A stretch of DNA of 36,005 nt from Okeania sp. SIO2F4 (GCF_010672385.1 NZ_JAAHGT010000025.1:1-36005); one strand, 5' to 3'; positions 6,981-16,392 are shown, numbered from the stretch's first letter. Notes: generated from the sequence alone by a model not told the origin. Made by a program: numbers and translations.

Positions 6981-8732
6981 TTGAAACATCAAATTAAGTT
7001 TGGCATATTGAAATCAAGCTCCAATTATTGGCAGCTTTTACCATATATTTATAATTATTGGCCAACAATTGTCAAGGCATTGGCCTGTACATTAGTTTTT
7101 ACTATTTTCTGGCCGATTTTAGCTTGGCTAATGGGTGAAATGGCAGGTTATATCGGCAGGGGAGATGTGGGGGCGATCGCTCAACTTGCAGGTCTAGCAG
7201 CTATCATTTTTCTGATCAAGGGTACTGTACAGTATGGTCAAGATATCCTCATGGCAAAAGCGGCTTTAACTATTGCTTTAGATTTGCGTAAAGAAGTTTA
7301 TTCTCACTTACAAAGGCTGAATATTAGTTACTTTGAAAACTCAAAAACTGGAGACCTTTCTTATCGAATTACGGAAGATATTGACCGGACGGGAGAGGTT
7401 ATTAATAAGTTTTTTCACCAATTTGTTCCTTGCATTTTACAGTTAATTGTTGTGCTTGGGTACATGATTTATCTGAATTGGGAATTAACTCTGGCAACTT
7501 TAATTATTGCACCTTTGATGGCTTTATTGATAGGTTGGTTTGGAGAGTTATTACTTTCTTTTTCTCACCAAAGTCAAAATCACATTTCTAATTTATCAGC
7601 TTTAATAACAGAGGTATTTAGTGGTATTAGAGTGGTTCAAGCTTTTGCTGCTGAGGAGTATCAAATTGCTCAATTTTCTGTGGAAGCTGAACAAAACCGA
7701 CAAGCAAAATACATGGCGGAAAAGGTTAAAGCTCTTCAGTTTGTAGTAGTGGGTTTTTTGGAGGCAATGAGTGTGGTTTTTTTGTTTTTTTTGGGGGGAT
7801 GGCAAATATCTCAAGGAAATCTGACTGGAGAGGGTTTTATTAGTTATGTAACTGGTGTGGCTTTGTTAATCGATCCGATTTCTTTAACAACAAGTAATTA
7901 TGGTGATTTTAAACAAGGTGAAGCTTCTTGCGACCGGATTTTTGAGCTGTTAAAAATTCAACCATTAGTTAGAGAAAAAACAGATGCGATATCTCTTCCT
8001 GCCATAATGGGAAAAGTAGAGTATAAGAATGTTTGTTTTTCTTATAATTCTGAAAAGCAGGTTTTAAAGAATATGAATTTGTTAGTAAATTCAGGAGAAA
8101 TAATTGCTCTGGTGGGTGCTTCTGGAGCGGGAAAAACTACACTTGTAAATTTGCTACCTAGATTTTATGATGTTCACTCAGGGGAAATATTAATTGATAG
8201 TATTAATATTCAAGATGTGACTCTTAAAAGTCTGAGAAGACAAATAGGGATTGTACCTCAAGAGGTGACATTATTTTCAGGAAAAATCTCAGAAAATATT
8301 GCTTTTGGTCAACTGGATTATAATATTGATGCTGTAGAAGAAGCAGCTAAAGTTGCTAATGCTCATCAGTTTATTACTAAGCTGCCGGAAGGTTATCAAA
8401 CTTGGGTGGGAGAAAGGGGAGTTAATTTATCTGGAGGGCAAAGACAAAGAATAGCGATCGCTCGTGCAGTATTAGAAAATCCGAGGATATTAATATTAGA
8501 TGAAGCTACTTCTTCTCTTGATTCTGAATCTGAATATTTAGTACAAGAAGCGTTGGAAAGATTGATGCAAGGAAGAACGGTATTTATTATTGCTCATAGA
8601 CTGGCAACTGTGCGACGTGCTCATCGGATTTTGGTTATGGAAAATGGTGAAATTTTAGAGTCAGGTACCCACGCAGAATTATTAGAAAAAGGTGAACTTT
8701 ACACTCGTTTTTATCAGAAACAGTTTAGTTAA
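6981..8732 (+). CDS. ABC transporter, fused membrane and ATPase domains (MsbA/MdlB type)
   Basis: A 583-residue half-transporter exporter. Residues 1-310 hold a type-1 ABC transmembrane domain of about six helices with the intracellular loop motifs ISYFENSKTGDLSYRITEDI and EVFSGIRVVQAFAAEE. Residues 345-583 are a complete nucleotide-binding domain: Walker A GASGAGKTT (379-387), Q-loop VPQE, signature LSGGQ (483-487), Walker B ILILDE (503-508) and H-loop His539. All catalytic residues are intact, so it should work as a homodimer in the cytoplasmic membrane. The chosen start is TTG at 6981, since an in-frame TAG lies just upstream and the first ATG would remove the first transmembrane helix; TTG at 7008 is an alternative. 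Lipid, glycolipid, peptide or drug substrates are all possible. No partner gene lies nearby. Confidence 0.93.
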   Translation: MKHQIKFGILKSSSNYWQLLPYIYNYWPTIVKALACTLVFTIFWPILAWLMGEMAGYIGRGDVGAIAQLAGLAAIIFLIKGTVQYGQDILMAKAALTIALDLRKEVYSHLQRLNISYFENSKTGDLSYRITEDIDRTGEVINKFFHQFVPCILQLIVVLGYMIYLNWELTLATLIIAPLMALLIGWFGELLLSFSHQSQNHISNLSALITEVFSGIRVVQAFAAEEYQIAQFSVEAEQNRQAKYMAEKVKALQFVVVGFLEAMSVVFLFFLGGWQISQGNLTGEGFISYVTGVALLIDPISLTTSNYGDFKQGEASCDRIFELLKIQPLVREKTDAISLPAIMGKVEYKNVCFSYNSEKQVLKNMNLLVNSGEIIALVGASGAGKTTLVNLLPRFYDVHSGEILIDSINIQDVTLKSLRRQIGIVPQEVTLFSGKISENIAFGQLDYNIDAVEEAAKVANAHQFITKLPEGYQTWVGERGVNLSGGQRQRIAIARAVLENPRILILDEATSSLDSESEYLVQEALERLMQGRTVFIIAHRLATVRRAHRILVMENGEILESGTHAELLEKGELYTRFYQKQFS

Positions 8733-8740
8733 TATCTTTA

Positions 8741-8771
8741 ATAGGGAATAGGGAATAGGGAATAGGGAATA
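8741..8771. repeat. heptamer tandem repeat (ATAGGGA)n
   Basis: Four head-to-tail copies of ATAGGGA directly after the ABC gene. The same heptamer recurs at 22621-22668 and in single or double copies near 8953, 23210 and 32664. Five AATAAA hexamers lie at 8971-9000. The rest of 8772-9043 has no gene. Confidence 0.8.
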
Positions 8772-9043
8772 CCAAGCGTGATAAATGTTTGCTACAAATA
8801 CCTAGGGATTTTTTTAGGAGTCAGGAGTCATAATTAATAGTTTAAATACCATTTTTTAGGTCTGAAATTACCTTTTTTGTCAAAGGTAAATCTCCTATAA
8901 AATATTTTCATCGCCTCTATTATTCGTAAAATTATTTTTTCAAAATGGTAGAACAGGGAATAGGGAATAGAATAAAAATAAAAATAAAAATAAAAATAAA
9001 TGTATATTATGACTCTGGGAAACGCTATAAAAAAGGGTGAATA

Positions 9044-9137
9044 TCAATTTTGAAGAAAACCAAAAAATTATCCCTTTTAGGGAACACTTAACAGGGAACA
9101 GGTATGAAGGAAAAAAGTATTTTTGCCAAGATGAGAT
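9044..9137. repeat. dispersed direct repeat, copy 1
   Basis: About 94 bases that recur, roughly 88 percent alike by eye, at 9695-9789 (core: GAAGAAA.CCAAAAAATTATC, AGGTATG.AGGAAAAAAGTATT, CAAGATGAGAT). The pair brackets the broken gene at 9193-9550 and the small frame at 9589, like the ends of an insertion or a duplicated segment. Confidence 0.6.
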
Positions 9138-9192
9138 GAACCCTAAAAAAGTAGACAAATTTTAGAGCTTATTTTTAATACAGTAAAATATT

Positions 9193-9550
9193 ATGAGCAA
9201 CAAAACAGTAAAAAGAGTAATATTTGGTTCAATTGATGGAATGAAAATAATTCAAGGCAAGCTTAATATAAGATTTTATAAATATAATTATTTTGAATAT
9301 TGGTTAAGAGTTTCAATCTCCGCCCTATGGAATTATTGAAAATGGAGTAGTTGTTAATCGTTTCTATAAACCTTTAGGAATTGGTAAAGGTGAATGGGTT
9401 GACTATGAAGATTATTCTTATAGCATTTTAGATGAAGGTTTTATTTCAGATAAAAAATACTTTTACGACGATGGTAATTCTCCTTATTCAAATTCTCAAA
9501 ACTTTAAAGCTTACATGACTAAAATAAATAGTTGTCTCTCAGAATTGTAA
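9193..9550 (+). pseudogene. frameshifted hypothetical gene
   Basis: The ATG frame reads MSNKTVKRVIFGSIDGMKII and continues to WLRVSISALWNY before a stop near 9340. From about 9312 the next frame gives a coherent, codon-plausible protein: QSPPYGIIENGVVVNRFYKP, then GIGKGEWVDYEDYSYSILDEG, ending with a stop at 9548-9550. The total length (358 bases) is off by one, consistent with a single frameshift near 9305-9315. The C-terminal half is acidic and aromatic. I do not recognise the family. It is probably a dead gene, though a sequencing error in the T/A-rich junction is possible. Confidence 0.5.
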
Positions 9551-9588
9551 CTACAAAAAAGGTTGATATATAACTAAAAACAACCCCG

Positions 9589-9744
9589 ATGAACAAATTC
9601 ATTTACCACGGCTACGACGAAAGCACAAAAACTTGTAAAGTCTGTAAACGAAAGTTTAAATCTAAACCTAGAGCTGATAATTTTTCCGGGTGCATCTCAA
9701 CTTTGAAGAAAGCCAAAAAATTATCGCCTTTAGGAAACACTTAA
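9589..9744 (+). CDS. 51-residue frame with a CxxC knuckle, doubtful
   Basis: ATG at 9589 opens MNKFIYHGYDESTKTCKVCK followed by a Lys/Arg-rich stretch. One CxxC pair (TCKVCK) resembles half a zinc ribbon. The last 17 codons lie inside the dispersed repeat at 9695-9789, so the natural C-terminus has probably been replaced. No clear ribosome binding site. It may be the 5' stump of a longer zinc-ribbon gene cut by the repeat. Confidence 0.25.
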   Translation: MNKFIYHGYDESTKTCKVCKRKFKSKPRADNFSGCISTLKKAKKLSPLGNT

Positions 9745-9789
9745 TTGGGAACAGGTATGGAGGAAAAAAGTATTTTGTCAAGATGAGAT
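9695..9789. repeat. dispersed direct repeat, copy 2
   Basis: Second copy of the repeat at 9044-9137, same orientation, 651 bases downstream. Confidence 0.6.
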
Positions 9790-9926
9790 TGACTCATAAA
9801 AAATGACTAGCTTTTTTGAAAAATGTAAATAAATGAACTTATTTGGTGACAGTTTTAATTAACTTGCTTTAAAGTTAAGTTAGAGTGTAGAAATAAATAT
9901 TAGGTCGAAGTAATCTGAGTTGGTCA

Positions 9927-10046
9927 TTTCAGTTATCAGTTATCAGTACCTCCTATTGAACTAGGAAGCTTGAAATACTGAATTCTCTTTTTTTTATATC
10001 CTTTAAAGGGGAAGCTTGAGACCTAATTTTCTGGTCAAAGTACATC
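9927..10046 (-). repeat. GGTCTcAAGCtTCC / GATAACTG composite repeat, copy 1
   Basis: Read on the minus strand it begins TTTGACCAGAAAAT, then GGTCTCAAGCTTCCCC, a poly-A-like stretch, a short hairpin ending AGGAGG, and GATAACTGATAACTGAAATGAC. The same order of blocks occurs at 14356-14515 and 18178-18308 on the plus strand. Non-coding. Probably a MITE or REP-like family. Confidence 0.6.
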
Positions 10047-10839
10047 TGAAAACCTTAGATATTCTCAGTAAATGTTTTTTCTTAATTTACAAAAAAAAGC
10101 CATTTTCCCAGCACAATCTAGGAAATGCGATAGTAATCCTAGAAGGAAAAGTAAAATAAAATTAGTTTTTTTCCAAGAAGATAGACTTCTATTTCTTTAG
10201 TACTAAGTATTGAGTCAACTACTAAAATTAAGGTAACACATTTACATGGAATAGGTAGTATATTTGCTCAAAACTTCAGTCAATTAACTAACCTAATTAA
10301 GCTCCTTTTTTTCTCACTTATATCACTTTGGAGGTAAGGATTCAGATCCTATGGAAAAACCTAGAAATCTTGATGGATAAGTATTTCCAGCAATTTCTTC
10401 CAAAATTCTATTCTCAATTAGAGATTGCTACAAACCTTTATTTTCTTGATTATTGAGAATAAGGCTGTTAAATTGCTAAGTCAGTCGTTTTTAGAAGTCT
10501 CTCTAGAACTAGCTTTGAAATACCTGAATTCTTACCTTTGGAGACAGAATAAAAAGCAAGAATTTTGGCAAATAGTTTTTATTTGTTAATCAGAACCTCT
10601 CTTAACAAAGATTCACCCAGGGAAATATTCTCTACTTCACCAGGGAGATAAAAAACGACTCTCTTGTTTTAATAAATGTAAACAAATGAACTTTTTTGGT
10701 GGCAGTTTTAATCAACTTGGGTTAAAGTTAAGTTATAGGGTAGGAGCAAGTATTAGGTTTATGTCTTTTGCTTTTAAGTTTAAAGTTAAAGGTAATAAAA
10801 CTTAAGACTCAGTAATAGATGAAGTAATCTGAATAGGTT
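10047..10839. other. gene-free spacer
   Basis: No gene supported. The block 9819-9903 (AAATGTAAATAAATGAACTT..., TAAAGTTAAGTTA) recurs at 10673-10759 with about 85 percent identity by eye; the second copy lies just upstream of the tnpB remnant, so it may be the left end of that element and its duplicate. Confidence 0.5.
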
Positions 10840-11169
10840 AATTTATTCGGGAAAAATATGTGGGTTTATGTCCTAATGTTAAAGGCAGCAGTCAAGGTAA
10901 ACTATACAAATATTGCAAGGTATTAGGCAAATAGTTTAGGTTGGCAGCTAAATTTAACTCTCAAGCAAAACAAGCTATGGCAGAAATGGCTTGGTCTTCT
11001 ATTCTATGCTCAGATTTTACAATAACTACAAAAAACTAAATTTGCGAAAAAAAGGATTTCCTAAGTTTAAGAGTCATTCTTCCTCTGTGAAATATTAAAC
11101 CTCTAAAAGTTTCCATTCAGAGCAGAGACAATTTATAACTTTCGCAGATAAATTACAAATATAAAATCT

Positions 11170-11293
11170 GGCGTTGGTAATGCGTGGCTATGATTGTGTA
11201 TTAATTTTGCATTAATGCTAATTGCCTAACTATTAACATTGAGGATTTGATATTTGGTTAAATTTAGGTTTCATAGCTTGATTCACCAACGCC
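11170..11293. mobile_element. MITE, 124 bp, inserted in the tnpB remnant
   Basis: The ends GGCGTTGGT and ACCAACGCC are inverted, with further pairing of CTATG against CATAG inside. The flanks TAAAATCT (11162-11169) and GGAAATCT (11294-11301) agree at six of eight bases, consistent with an aged 8-bp target duplication. It shares the GGCGTTGnTGAATCAA end with the element at 4573-4681, so the two belong to one family. Confidence 0.65.
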
Positions 11294-11295
11294 GG

Positions 11296-11859
11296 AAATC
11301 TAAAACTTAAAGAGATTTGGGATTGGCATCTCTAATTAAATAGAACAAATTAAGCAAGTACCTTTAATTGTTAAGACTGACAATAATAAACGTCAGTTAT
11401 TAATTCCGGCTAATATTCAGGAGGGAACTCAAACTACTCAGATATCAATTGGATGAGATTGAGGATGAAATTATTTGAGGGGTGATAGTTATGGAAATAT
11501 AGTTTAATCAGCTAAGTTTGAGGGAAAAGTTTAAAAGTTTTCAAGTGAATTAATAGGGAAAATTTGAGGAAATAGAGAAATCTAAAACTTAAAGAGATTT
11601 GGGATTGGCATCTCTAATTAAATAGAATAAATTAAGCAAGTACCTTTAATTGTTAAGACTGACAATAATAAACGTCAGTTATTAATTCCGGCTAATATTC
11701 AGGAGGAAACTCAAACTACTCAGATATCAATTGGATGAGATTGAGGATGAAATTATTTGAGTGGCGATAGTTATGGAAATATAGTTTAATCAGCTAAGTT
11801 TGAGGGAAAAGTTTAAAAGTTTTCAAGTGAATTAATAGGGAAAATTTGAGGAAATAGAG
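11296..11859. repeat. 282-bp tandem duplication
   Basis: Two adjacent copies, 11296-11577 and 11578-11859, differ at only a handful of bases (for example GAACAAATT/GAATAAATT and GAGGGGTGATAG/GAGTGGCGATAG). AAATC stands at the start of both units and just after the second, a microhomology that could have mediated the event. The duplicated piece derives from the tnpB remnant. 282 is a multiple of three, but no long frame survives. Confidence 0.85.
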
Positions 11860-11959
11860 AAATCATAATCACTGTATAAAGGGAGAAAAAATCTTAGGAA
11901 GCTCTACCAAAAAAATAACAAAATTAAAATTAGAAGTATCTCAGAAGGAGAAAGCTACT

Positions 11960-12352
11960 ATGATGGAAATTATACCTCTAGCAAATCAGAACATCATTGG
12001 TCTTAGCATTGATGGCAAAATTGAAATAAGTGACGTTGAAAAAGTGAAAAATTTAGTTGATGAAAGATTAAAATCTCAAACTAAATTACGAGTTTATGTT
12101 GAAGTTAAAAGTTTTCAAGGAATATCTGTGGAGGCTTTATGGGAAGATTTAAAATTTGGTCTAGGGCATCTGAAAGATTTTGATAAAAAAGCAGTTGTAT
12201 GTGACGCAGCTTGGGTAAATAAGTTGACTACTGTTAGTAATAAAATTTTTAGCAATATGACCCATATAGAGGTAAAATGTTTTTCTTGGTCAGAAAAAGA
12301 CCAAGCTTTAGAATGGATAATAATTGACACTCCACGAACTAAAGTCGCGTAG
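11960..12352 (+). CDS. SpoIIAA-like STAS-fold protein
   Basis: 130 residues, a single SpoIIAA-like (STAS-type) domain. Characteristic features are the N-terminal strand NIIGLSIDGKIEISDVEKV, the LRVYVEVKSFQGISVEALWEDLKFGLGH centre, and the KKAVVCDAAWVNKL and ALEWI elements that define the small SpoIIAA-like family seen widely in bacteria (HI1434-type structures). Such proteins are cytosolic and their ligand is uncertain. Start: AAGGAG lies 9 bases before the ATG at 11960; a second ATG follows directly. A strong intrinsic terminator 54 bases after the stop makes this a single-gene transcript. The upstream side borders the tandem duplication, so its promoter may lie in transposon debris. Confidence 0.8.
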   Translation: MMEIIPLANQNIIGLSIDGKIEISDVEKVKNLVDERLKSQTKLRVYVEVKSFQGISVEALWEDLKFGLGHLKDFDKKAVVCDAAWVNKLTTVSNKIFSNMTHIEVKCFSWSEKDQALEWIIIDTPRTKVA

Positions 12353-12405
12353 ATTTTGTATTCGCTTCCTAACATAAAATGGGCGATCCTTGGGAAGCAA
12401 AGATT

Positions 12406-12443
12406 GTTAAGACAGGGGATAAATTCGCCTGTCTTAACTTTTT
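12406..12443 (+). terminator. intrinsic terminator of the SpoIIAA-like gene
   Basis: GTTAAGACAGG and CCTGTCTTAAC form a perfect 11-bp stem around an 11-base loop, followed by TTTTT. It is the cleanest Rho-independent terminator in the window. Confidence 0.9.
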
Positions 12444-12932
12444 ATCAGTTTACTTAAAAATTATGCCAAATTTCGTTAAAGCTAGGAATAGAGTGATTGG
12501 AAAAGAAAAAAAATTAGACTAAAATCTGAGTCAGGAATTTAATAATTTTAATCCTTATTTATAGCCAGAATATTAAGGATTAAAATTTTCCCTAACTTAT
12601 AGCGCTTTTCACTTTAATGAAATACATAACTTCTACCCTCTAATTCCTACCTCCTTCCTCCTTCCTTTAAGCAAGAGTATCTTTTGTCTATTTAAATAAA
12701 AACTTCTATAATTAATAATTATATTTACTCACAGCTAATATAAAAATCAAGGAAACTCTGATAGAAAGACTATATAATTTTAATCAATCTAGTTGTAAAA
12801 GGATTTACGCAAAATGAATATTTTTACACTAGACATTTCCGGAAACTAAGTTTTTGCCTAGTAAATTTAAACGTTTAAGATTAATTTTCGAGAGGTCTAC
12901 TAGATATAGTTTAATATTAGCAATACTAAGGC

Positions 12933-13084
12933 TATAGCAATCCGCGCATAGGTTGTAACAATTCAAAAACTAGAAATAAACTCCGAAACTCTTACCAATT
13001 AACGATTACCCATTAATGATTTACTCCATACCTATATCCAAAACATGGCAAGATTTTTGACACGAATAAAATAGGATTGTTATA
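12933..13084. mobile_element. MITE with TATAGCAATCC ends, 152 bp
   Basis: TATAGCAATCC at the left and GGATTGTTATA at the right are inverted. Read in reverse, its interior (CCTATTTTATTCGTGT, then AAAAATCTT) matches the start of the element at 20700-20850, so this copy is in the opposite orientation. The TA dinucleotides at both ends suit an IS630/Tc1-mariner-type TA target, an inference. The flanking spacer 12444-13147 shows no gene. Confidence 0.65.
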
Positions 13085-13147
13085 TCTATGGTATCTCTGC
13101 GTAAGTCCTGTTTCAACAATTGATAATTAACAATTAAAATTATCTCT

Positions 13148-14167
13148 ATGGAACAAGGTGAAATATTACTTGAGGTTTTAACAAATAAGCCTAGTTTGTT
13201 AGAGTTCTCAAGATAACAAAGTAATCTAAAAATAAGGCAGTATTATGCAGACACTAAGGCTAAAATTAAAGATGCTTCTCTTGAATCGTTCTCTTCATTA
13301 AATGATAATCTTAATGAATTGGAAAAGAATCAGTTGTCGCAAGATATTCAAAAATATATACAAGCAAATCAGAATAAAATATCATTGAAATTCAAGTCTA
13401 TTCTCAACGGACTGAGACCTTTTGGTATGATAAGTGCAGAAAGTTTAGGTTCTCAAATTAAAAAATGGGCTACTAATGAAAATACAAGAGAGAAACAAGC
13501 AAATGCTGCTAGTAAATTAGAAGAAGCTCAAAAAAATTATGATAATTTTCAAAAAATATATCAAGAATATCAAGAAAGATTAATTACTGATGATGCTAAT
13601 ATTTCTTCTCTCGATCGGACAAAAGCTCAATTGGAACAAGCAGTTGAAAAAGCTCAAGAAGAAGTGACAGCTTCTAAATCTTTATTCCTATCAAAAGAGC
13701 AAGTTGAAGGGAGTGAGCTACATAAACTCATTGAAAATCTTGATGAGCGAATAACATTTTTTGATTTAGAGCTTGGTCAGCATATTAAGGCAGCTCAAAT
13801 AATTGGAAACTGTGCACAATTTTTTGATAAATTATTAATCGGATTTACCCTAGTATTTGGATTGGTAAAAAATTTCACAGAAACGAACCAAGAAAATCAA
13901 AAAATTGAAAATCAGAGAAGGATTATCGAATTATTTAACAGTATCCAAAAAGATTTATAAATAGCGATAAATAACCAATTTAAAGAGGTTAAAGAGCAAA
14001 TTTTTGTTCATAAAAAAAATGAGATTAACGAAAAACGGAAAAAACAAGAAGAACAGCTTAATAAGTGGAATAATAAACTCAATGAGCTTAATCAAATCGA
14101 ACAAAATTTAACTCAAATTATTAAGGAGATAGAAAAAGTAATGGAAACCGACTTAAACGTGACTTAA
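13148..14167 (+). pseudogene. coiled-coil protein gene interrupted by two in-frame TAA codons
   Basis: One frame runs from ATG 13148 to TAA 14165-14167 (340 codons) and is broken only by TAA at 13214-13216 (codon 23) and at 13958-13960 (codon 271). The text is coherent on both sides of each stop: MEQGEILLEVLTNKPSLLEF before the first; QYYADTKAKIKDASLESF after it; then a long intact middle (213 residues if begun at TTG 13319). A Lys/Glu/Asn-rich coiled coil follows the second stop (KRKKQEEQLNKWNNKLNEL). The middle has coiled coils at about residues 125-185 and one hydrophobic helix (DKLLIGFTLVFGLVKNF) near its end. I do not recognise the family; the layout recalls membrane-anchored coiled-coil proteins. 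It is a recent pseudogene, a readthrough gene, or two sequencing errors. Confidence 0.6.
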
Positions 14168-14355
14168 TAGAAAATTACCCGATAATATCTGGTGGGAATC
14201 TTCAATTAAATTAGAGAAACATACATCAAGATTGTTTTATACCAATTACTAAAAGTAATGCTACTCTTCAGCTAGACTTCAAAAGTAAAATAATTACTAA
14301 GGTTTAAAGTCTTTTTTTTGACAATTATTAATCGGTCAGTATTGATTATTCCTAC

Positions 14356-14515
14356 TTTTACCAAATTCGGAGGTCTAAAGCTTCCCCTTGGATAGGGGAT
14401 GAAAAAAATATTCAACTTAGTATTTCAAGCCTCCGACCCAAGTCGGAGGTACTGATAACTGATAACTGAATTGCGCAGTTCCTCCGGAGGAGGCTAACTG
14501 ATAACTGAAATGACT
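14356..14515 (+). repeat. composite repeat, copy 2
   Basis: Contains GGTCTAAAGCTTCCCC, GATGAAAAAA, a perfect hairpin CCTCCGAC-CCAA-GTCGGAGG, and GATAACTGATAACTG, ending AACTGAAATGAC. Same block order as 18178-18308 and the reverse of 9927-10046. Confidence 0.65.
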
Positions 14516-15000
14516 TCTCCCCCTCCTGGGAGGGGTTAGGGGTGGGTCCCAAACTTCCCCACCCAATTAGATACAGCATTCTTTTTGAGAAATGCTATTA
14601 CTTCACTCCTCTCAGAGATGTTGACTAAACAGGTATTTATCGGTGCTGAACAATTGCTCGGAAGGAGACATTTTCAAGGGAGTTTAATACCAGAAATTCT
14701 CTTTTTGAACATTAGGAATTGTAGAAAGTATTGATAACCTAAACTTGTTGATATATGACTTGCGCAATACAACCGATTTTCATCATTGCGACCGACAGAG
14801 AAGCAATCTTAAATCCTAGTTTTTCCTATCTCATGCGTAAGTCCCGATATCAATAGTTTCAAAAATGTCAAAGATATAGCTAAGAAATAATTGGTTAGGA
14901 CAATTACTGATGATAAATCTTAGACTAGGAAATGTTTTTCTAACTGTTCCCTGTTCCCTATTACCTGCTATATAAAATCAAAACTTGAAAATAGCTAATC

Positions 15001-15015
15001 ACCTAACAGTTAGGT
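15001..15015. promoter_or_regulatory. 15-bp palindrome downstream of the AEC gene
   Basis: ACCTAAC-A-GTTAGGT is a near-perfect DNA palindrome 51 bases beyond the stop of the minus-strand permease gene. The 1-base centre is too short for an RNA hairpin of full length, so a protein-binding site or a chance palindrome are the options. Confidence 0.25.
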
Positions 15016-15065
15016 AATAGAATTTCTAGTTTTTAGCAAGATTGTAGCTAATAATTAGCATAACA

Positions 15066-15974
15066 TCAAGATGTTGCTCCAATCACCCACAATACTATAG
15101 GCAAAGTTAAAAAAGAGAACAGAGTTGATACTACTACAACCTTAGAAGTTCTTGTCACATCCCCACCAAATTCACTAACCATTAAAAAAGAAGCTAAAGC
15201 ACTTGGCATCGCACTTTGTAAGACTAATACTTGTAAATCAAGCATTTCTAAATTAAGAATTTTACCAACTAAATAAGCAACAAATGCTCCTCCTAACAAA
15301 CGGATTAAACTAGCACCTAAGTCATAAGTACCTGGTTGAAAACGATTCTTAGATATTTGTATTCCCATCAATAATAAAGAAATTGGAATTGCAGCTTCTC
15401 TCAAAAGATGTAAACCATCATCCAATTTCAGAGGTAATTCAATATTAAATGAGTTAAGAATTACACCTAAAATCATTCCCCAAATTATCGGTACTTTAAA
15501 AGTAAAAATAATACCAGACCGAAACCCTCCACCTTTGAGAATGGCTGGCATTGTACTCATCACAATTATATTCCATGAGATTAAATAAATTACTGCTCTT
15601 TCTAACCCCGCTTCTCCTAATGCAAATAAAGTTACAGGTAACCCCATATTTCCAGAATTAGGTAAAGCTGTAGTCGCCAATAAACTTTTTTGTAGAGACT
15701 CTGAAAAACCTAATCTTTTTCCTATTCCCCAAGATATTAAACAGAGTAAAAGATAGGTTAATCCAAAGGCTATAAATATTCCTATTGCTGACTCAATACT
15801 AATAGTAGTTCGATACATTATATCGGTTAATAATGCCGGAAATAAAACATACAAAGCTAGTTTGGAAAGTGTCGGTTCATCAATGGAAAAATTTTTGCCA
15901 AATATAAAACCAATTAAAACTATACACCCTACTGGAAAAACAGCAGATACAACCGAAAAGAAAAGCTCAATCAT
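15066..15974 (-). CDS. AEC-family transporter (auxin efflux carrier superfamily)
   Basis: 302 residues with about ten transmembrane helices in the 5+5 arrangement of the AEC family (TC 2.A.69), typical bacterial length. Diagnostic parts are the N-terminal GCIVLIGFIFGKNFSIDE, LALYVLFPALLTDIMYR, the broken-helix segment TTALPNSGNMGLPVTLFALGEAG (about residues 104-126), and the C-terminal LQSAMPSALASFLMVSEFGG (about 252-271) with the paired Pro that forms the crossover. Bacterial members export organic acids such as malate or malonate, or are of unknown substrate. The ribosome binding site is poor. The M19 dipeptidase gene lies 418 bases upstream on the same strand; a shared transcript is possible but not shown. 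Confidence 0.9.
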   Translation of the reverse strand: MIELFFSVVSAVFPVGCIVLIGFIFGKNFSIDEPTLSKLALYVLFPALLTDIMYRTTISIESAIGIFIAFGLTYLLLCLISWGIGKRLGFSESLQKSLLATTALPNSGNMGLPVTLFALGEAGLERAVIYLISWNIIVMSTMPAILKGGGFRSGIIFTFKVPIIWGMILGVILNSFNIELPLKLDDGLHLLREAAIPISLLLMGIQISKNRFQPGTYDLGASLIRLLGGAFVAYLVGKILNLEMLDLQVLVLQSAMPSALASFLMVSEFGGDVTRTSKVVVVSTLFSFLTLPIVLWVIGATS

Positions 15975-16392
15975 AGTTGGAAAAATTCTGAGTTAATTAT
16001 TTTACCGAATAATTAATAATTAGGGTTTGCGCTCAAAAGTATTTTAGTAGGGGTAGGATACAGCTATACTGGAGACAGGTGAAATGGGAATGAGTGAGGA
16101 GGTAGAAGTAAGAATTGTCAGAATGATTTTTCTGCTCAACTCTTGACTAAAATTCGCTCCTAAATTGAACCATTACCATCTAAAACCTCACAATTTTTGA
16201 TACTTAAAAAGGCACTTACCTTTATCTGTAAATACTTTTAGATTTAATCAGCAAACTCTAATTAAATAATTCGCGCCTTGAAGCCTCCCCTTTTAAGGAA
16301 AAAAAAAGAAATAATATTTCCTTATATTCAATTCCGTAACAGTTTTAACCTTCTTGTAATTATCAATTATCAATTATCAATTAATCAAAAAG
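15975..16392. other. spacer with an 80-bp repeat
   Basis: No gene. Positions 16308-16386 (AGAAATAATATTTCCTTATA, TTTTAACC, then AATTATC heptamers) recur at 20527-20611. The TTGAAGCCTCCCCTTTTAAGG block just before (16278-16298) is related to the composite repeats. Confidence 0.6.

Larger units (their letters stand above)
10840..11880 (+). pseudogene. tnpB: decayed tnpB (IS200/IS605 family) with nested insertions
   Basis: Reading across frames gives recognisable TnpB blocks: AAKFNSQAKQAMAEMAWSSI (about 10944-11003), KKGFPKFKSHSSSVKY (about 11047-11096), SEQRQFITFADK (about 11117-11152), then LKLKEIWDWHL (about 11303-11332) and QIKQVPLIVKTD (about 11347-11382). These match the usual order GKKGFPKF - RSVEYK - ITFTD - LKLKG.WDLHFY - QIKRVRLVRR of cyanobacterial IS605 TnpB. 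Several stops and frameshifts interrupt it. It is further split by a MITE (11170-11293), and its central part has been duplicated in tandem (282 bp, twice). The RuvC catalytic part is not recognisable. TnpB is an RNA-guided nuclease in intact elements; this copy is dead. Confidence 0.7.
14168..15065. other. gene-free spacer with composite repeats
   Basis: No gene. It contains the repeat at 14356-14515, a GGGAGGGGTTAGGGGTGGGTCCC string (about 14527-14550) shared with 2828-2851, and GCGTAAGTCC strings (14835) also seen at 13097. Confidence 0.5.

Noticed and set aside
8940-9158. 72-codon minus-strand Phe/Leu-rich frame
   Set aside because: It is created by the AATAAA hexamer repeat and the dispersed repeat read in reverse.
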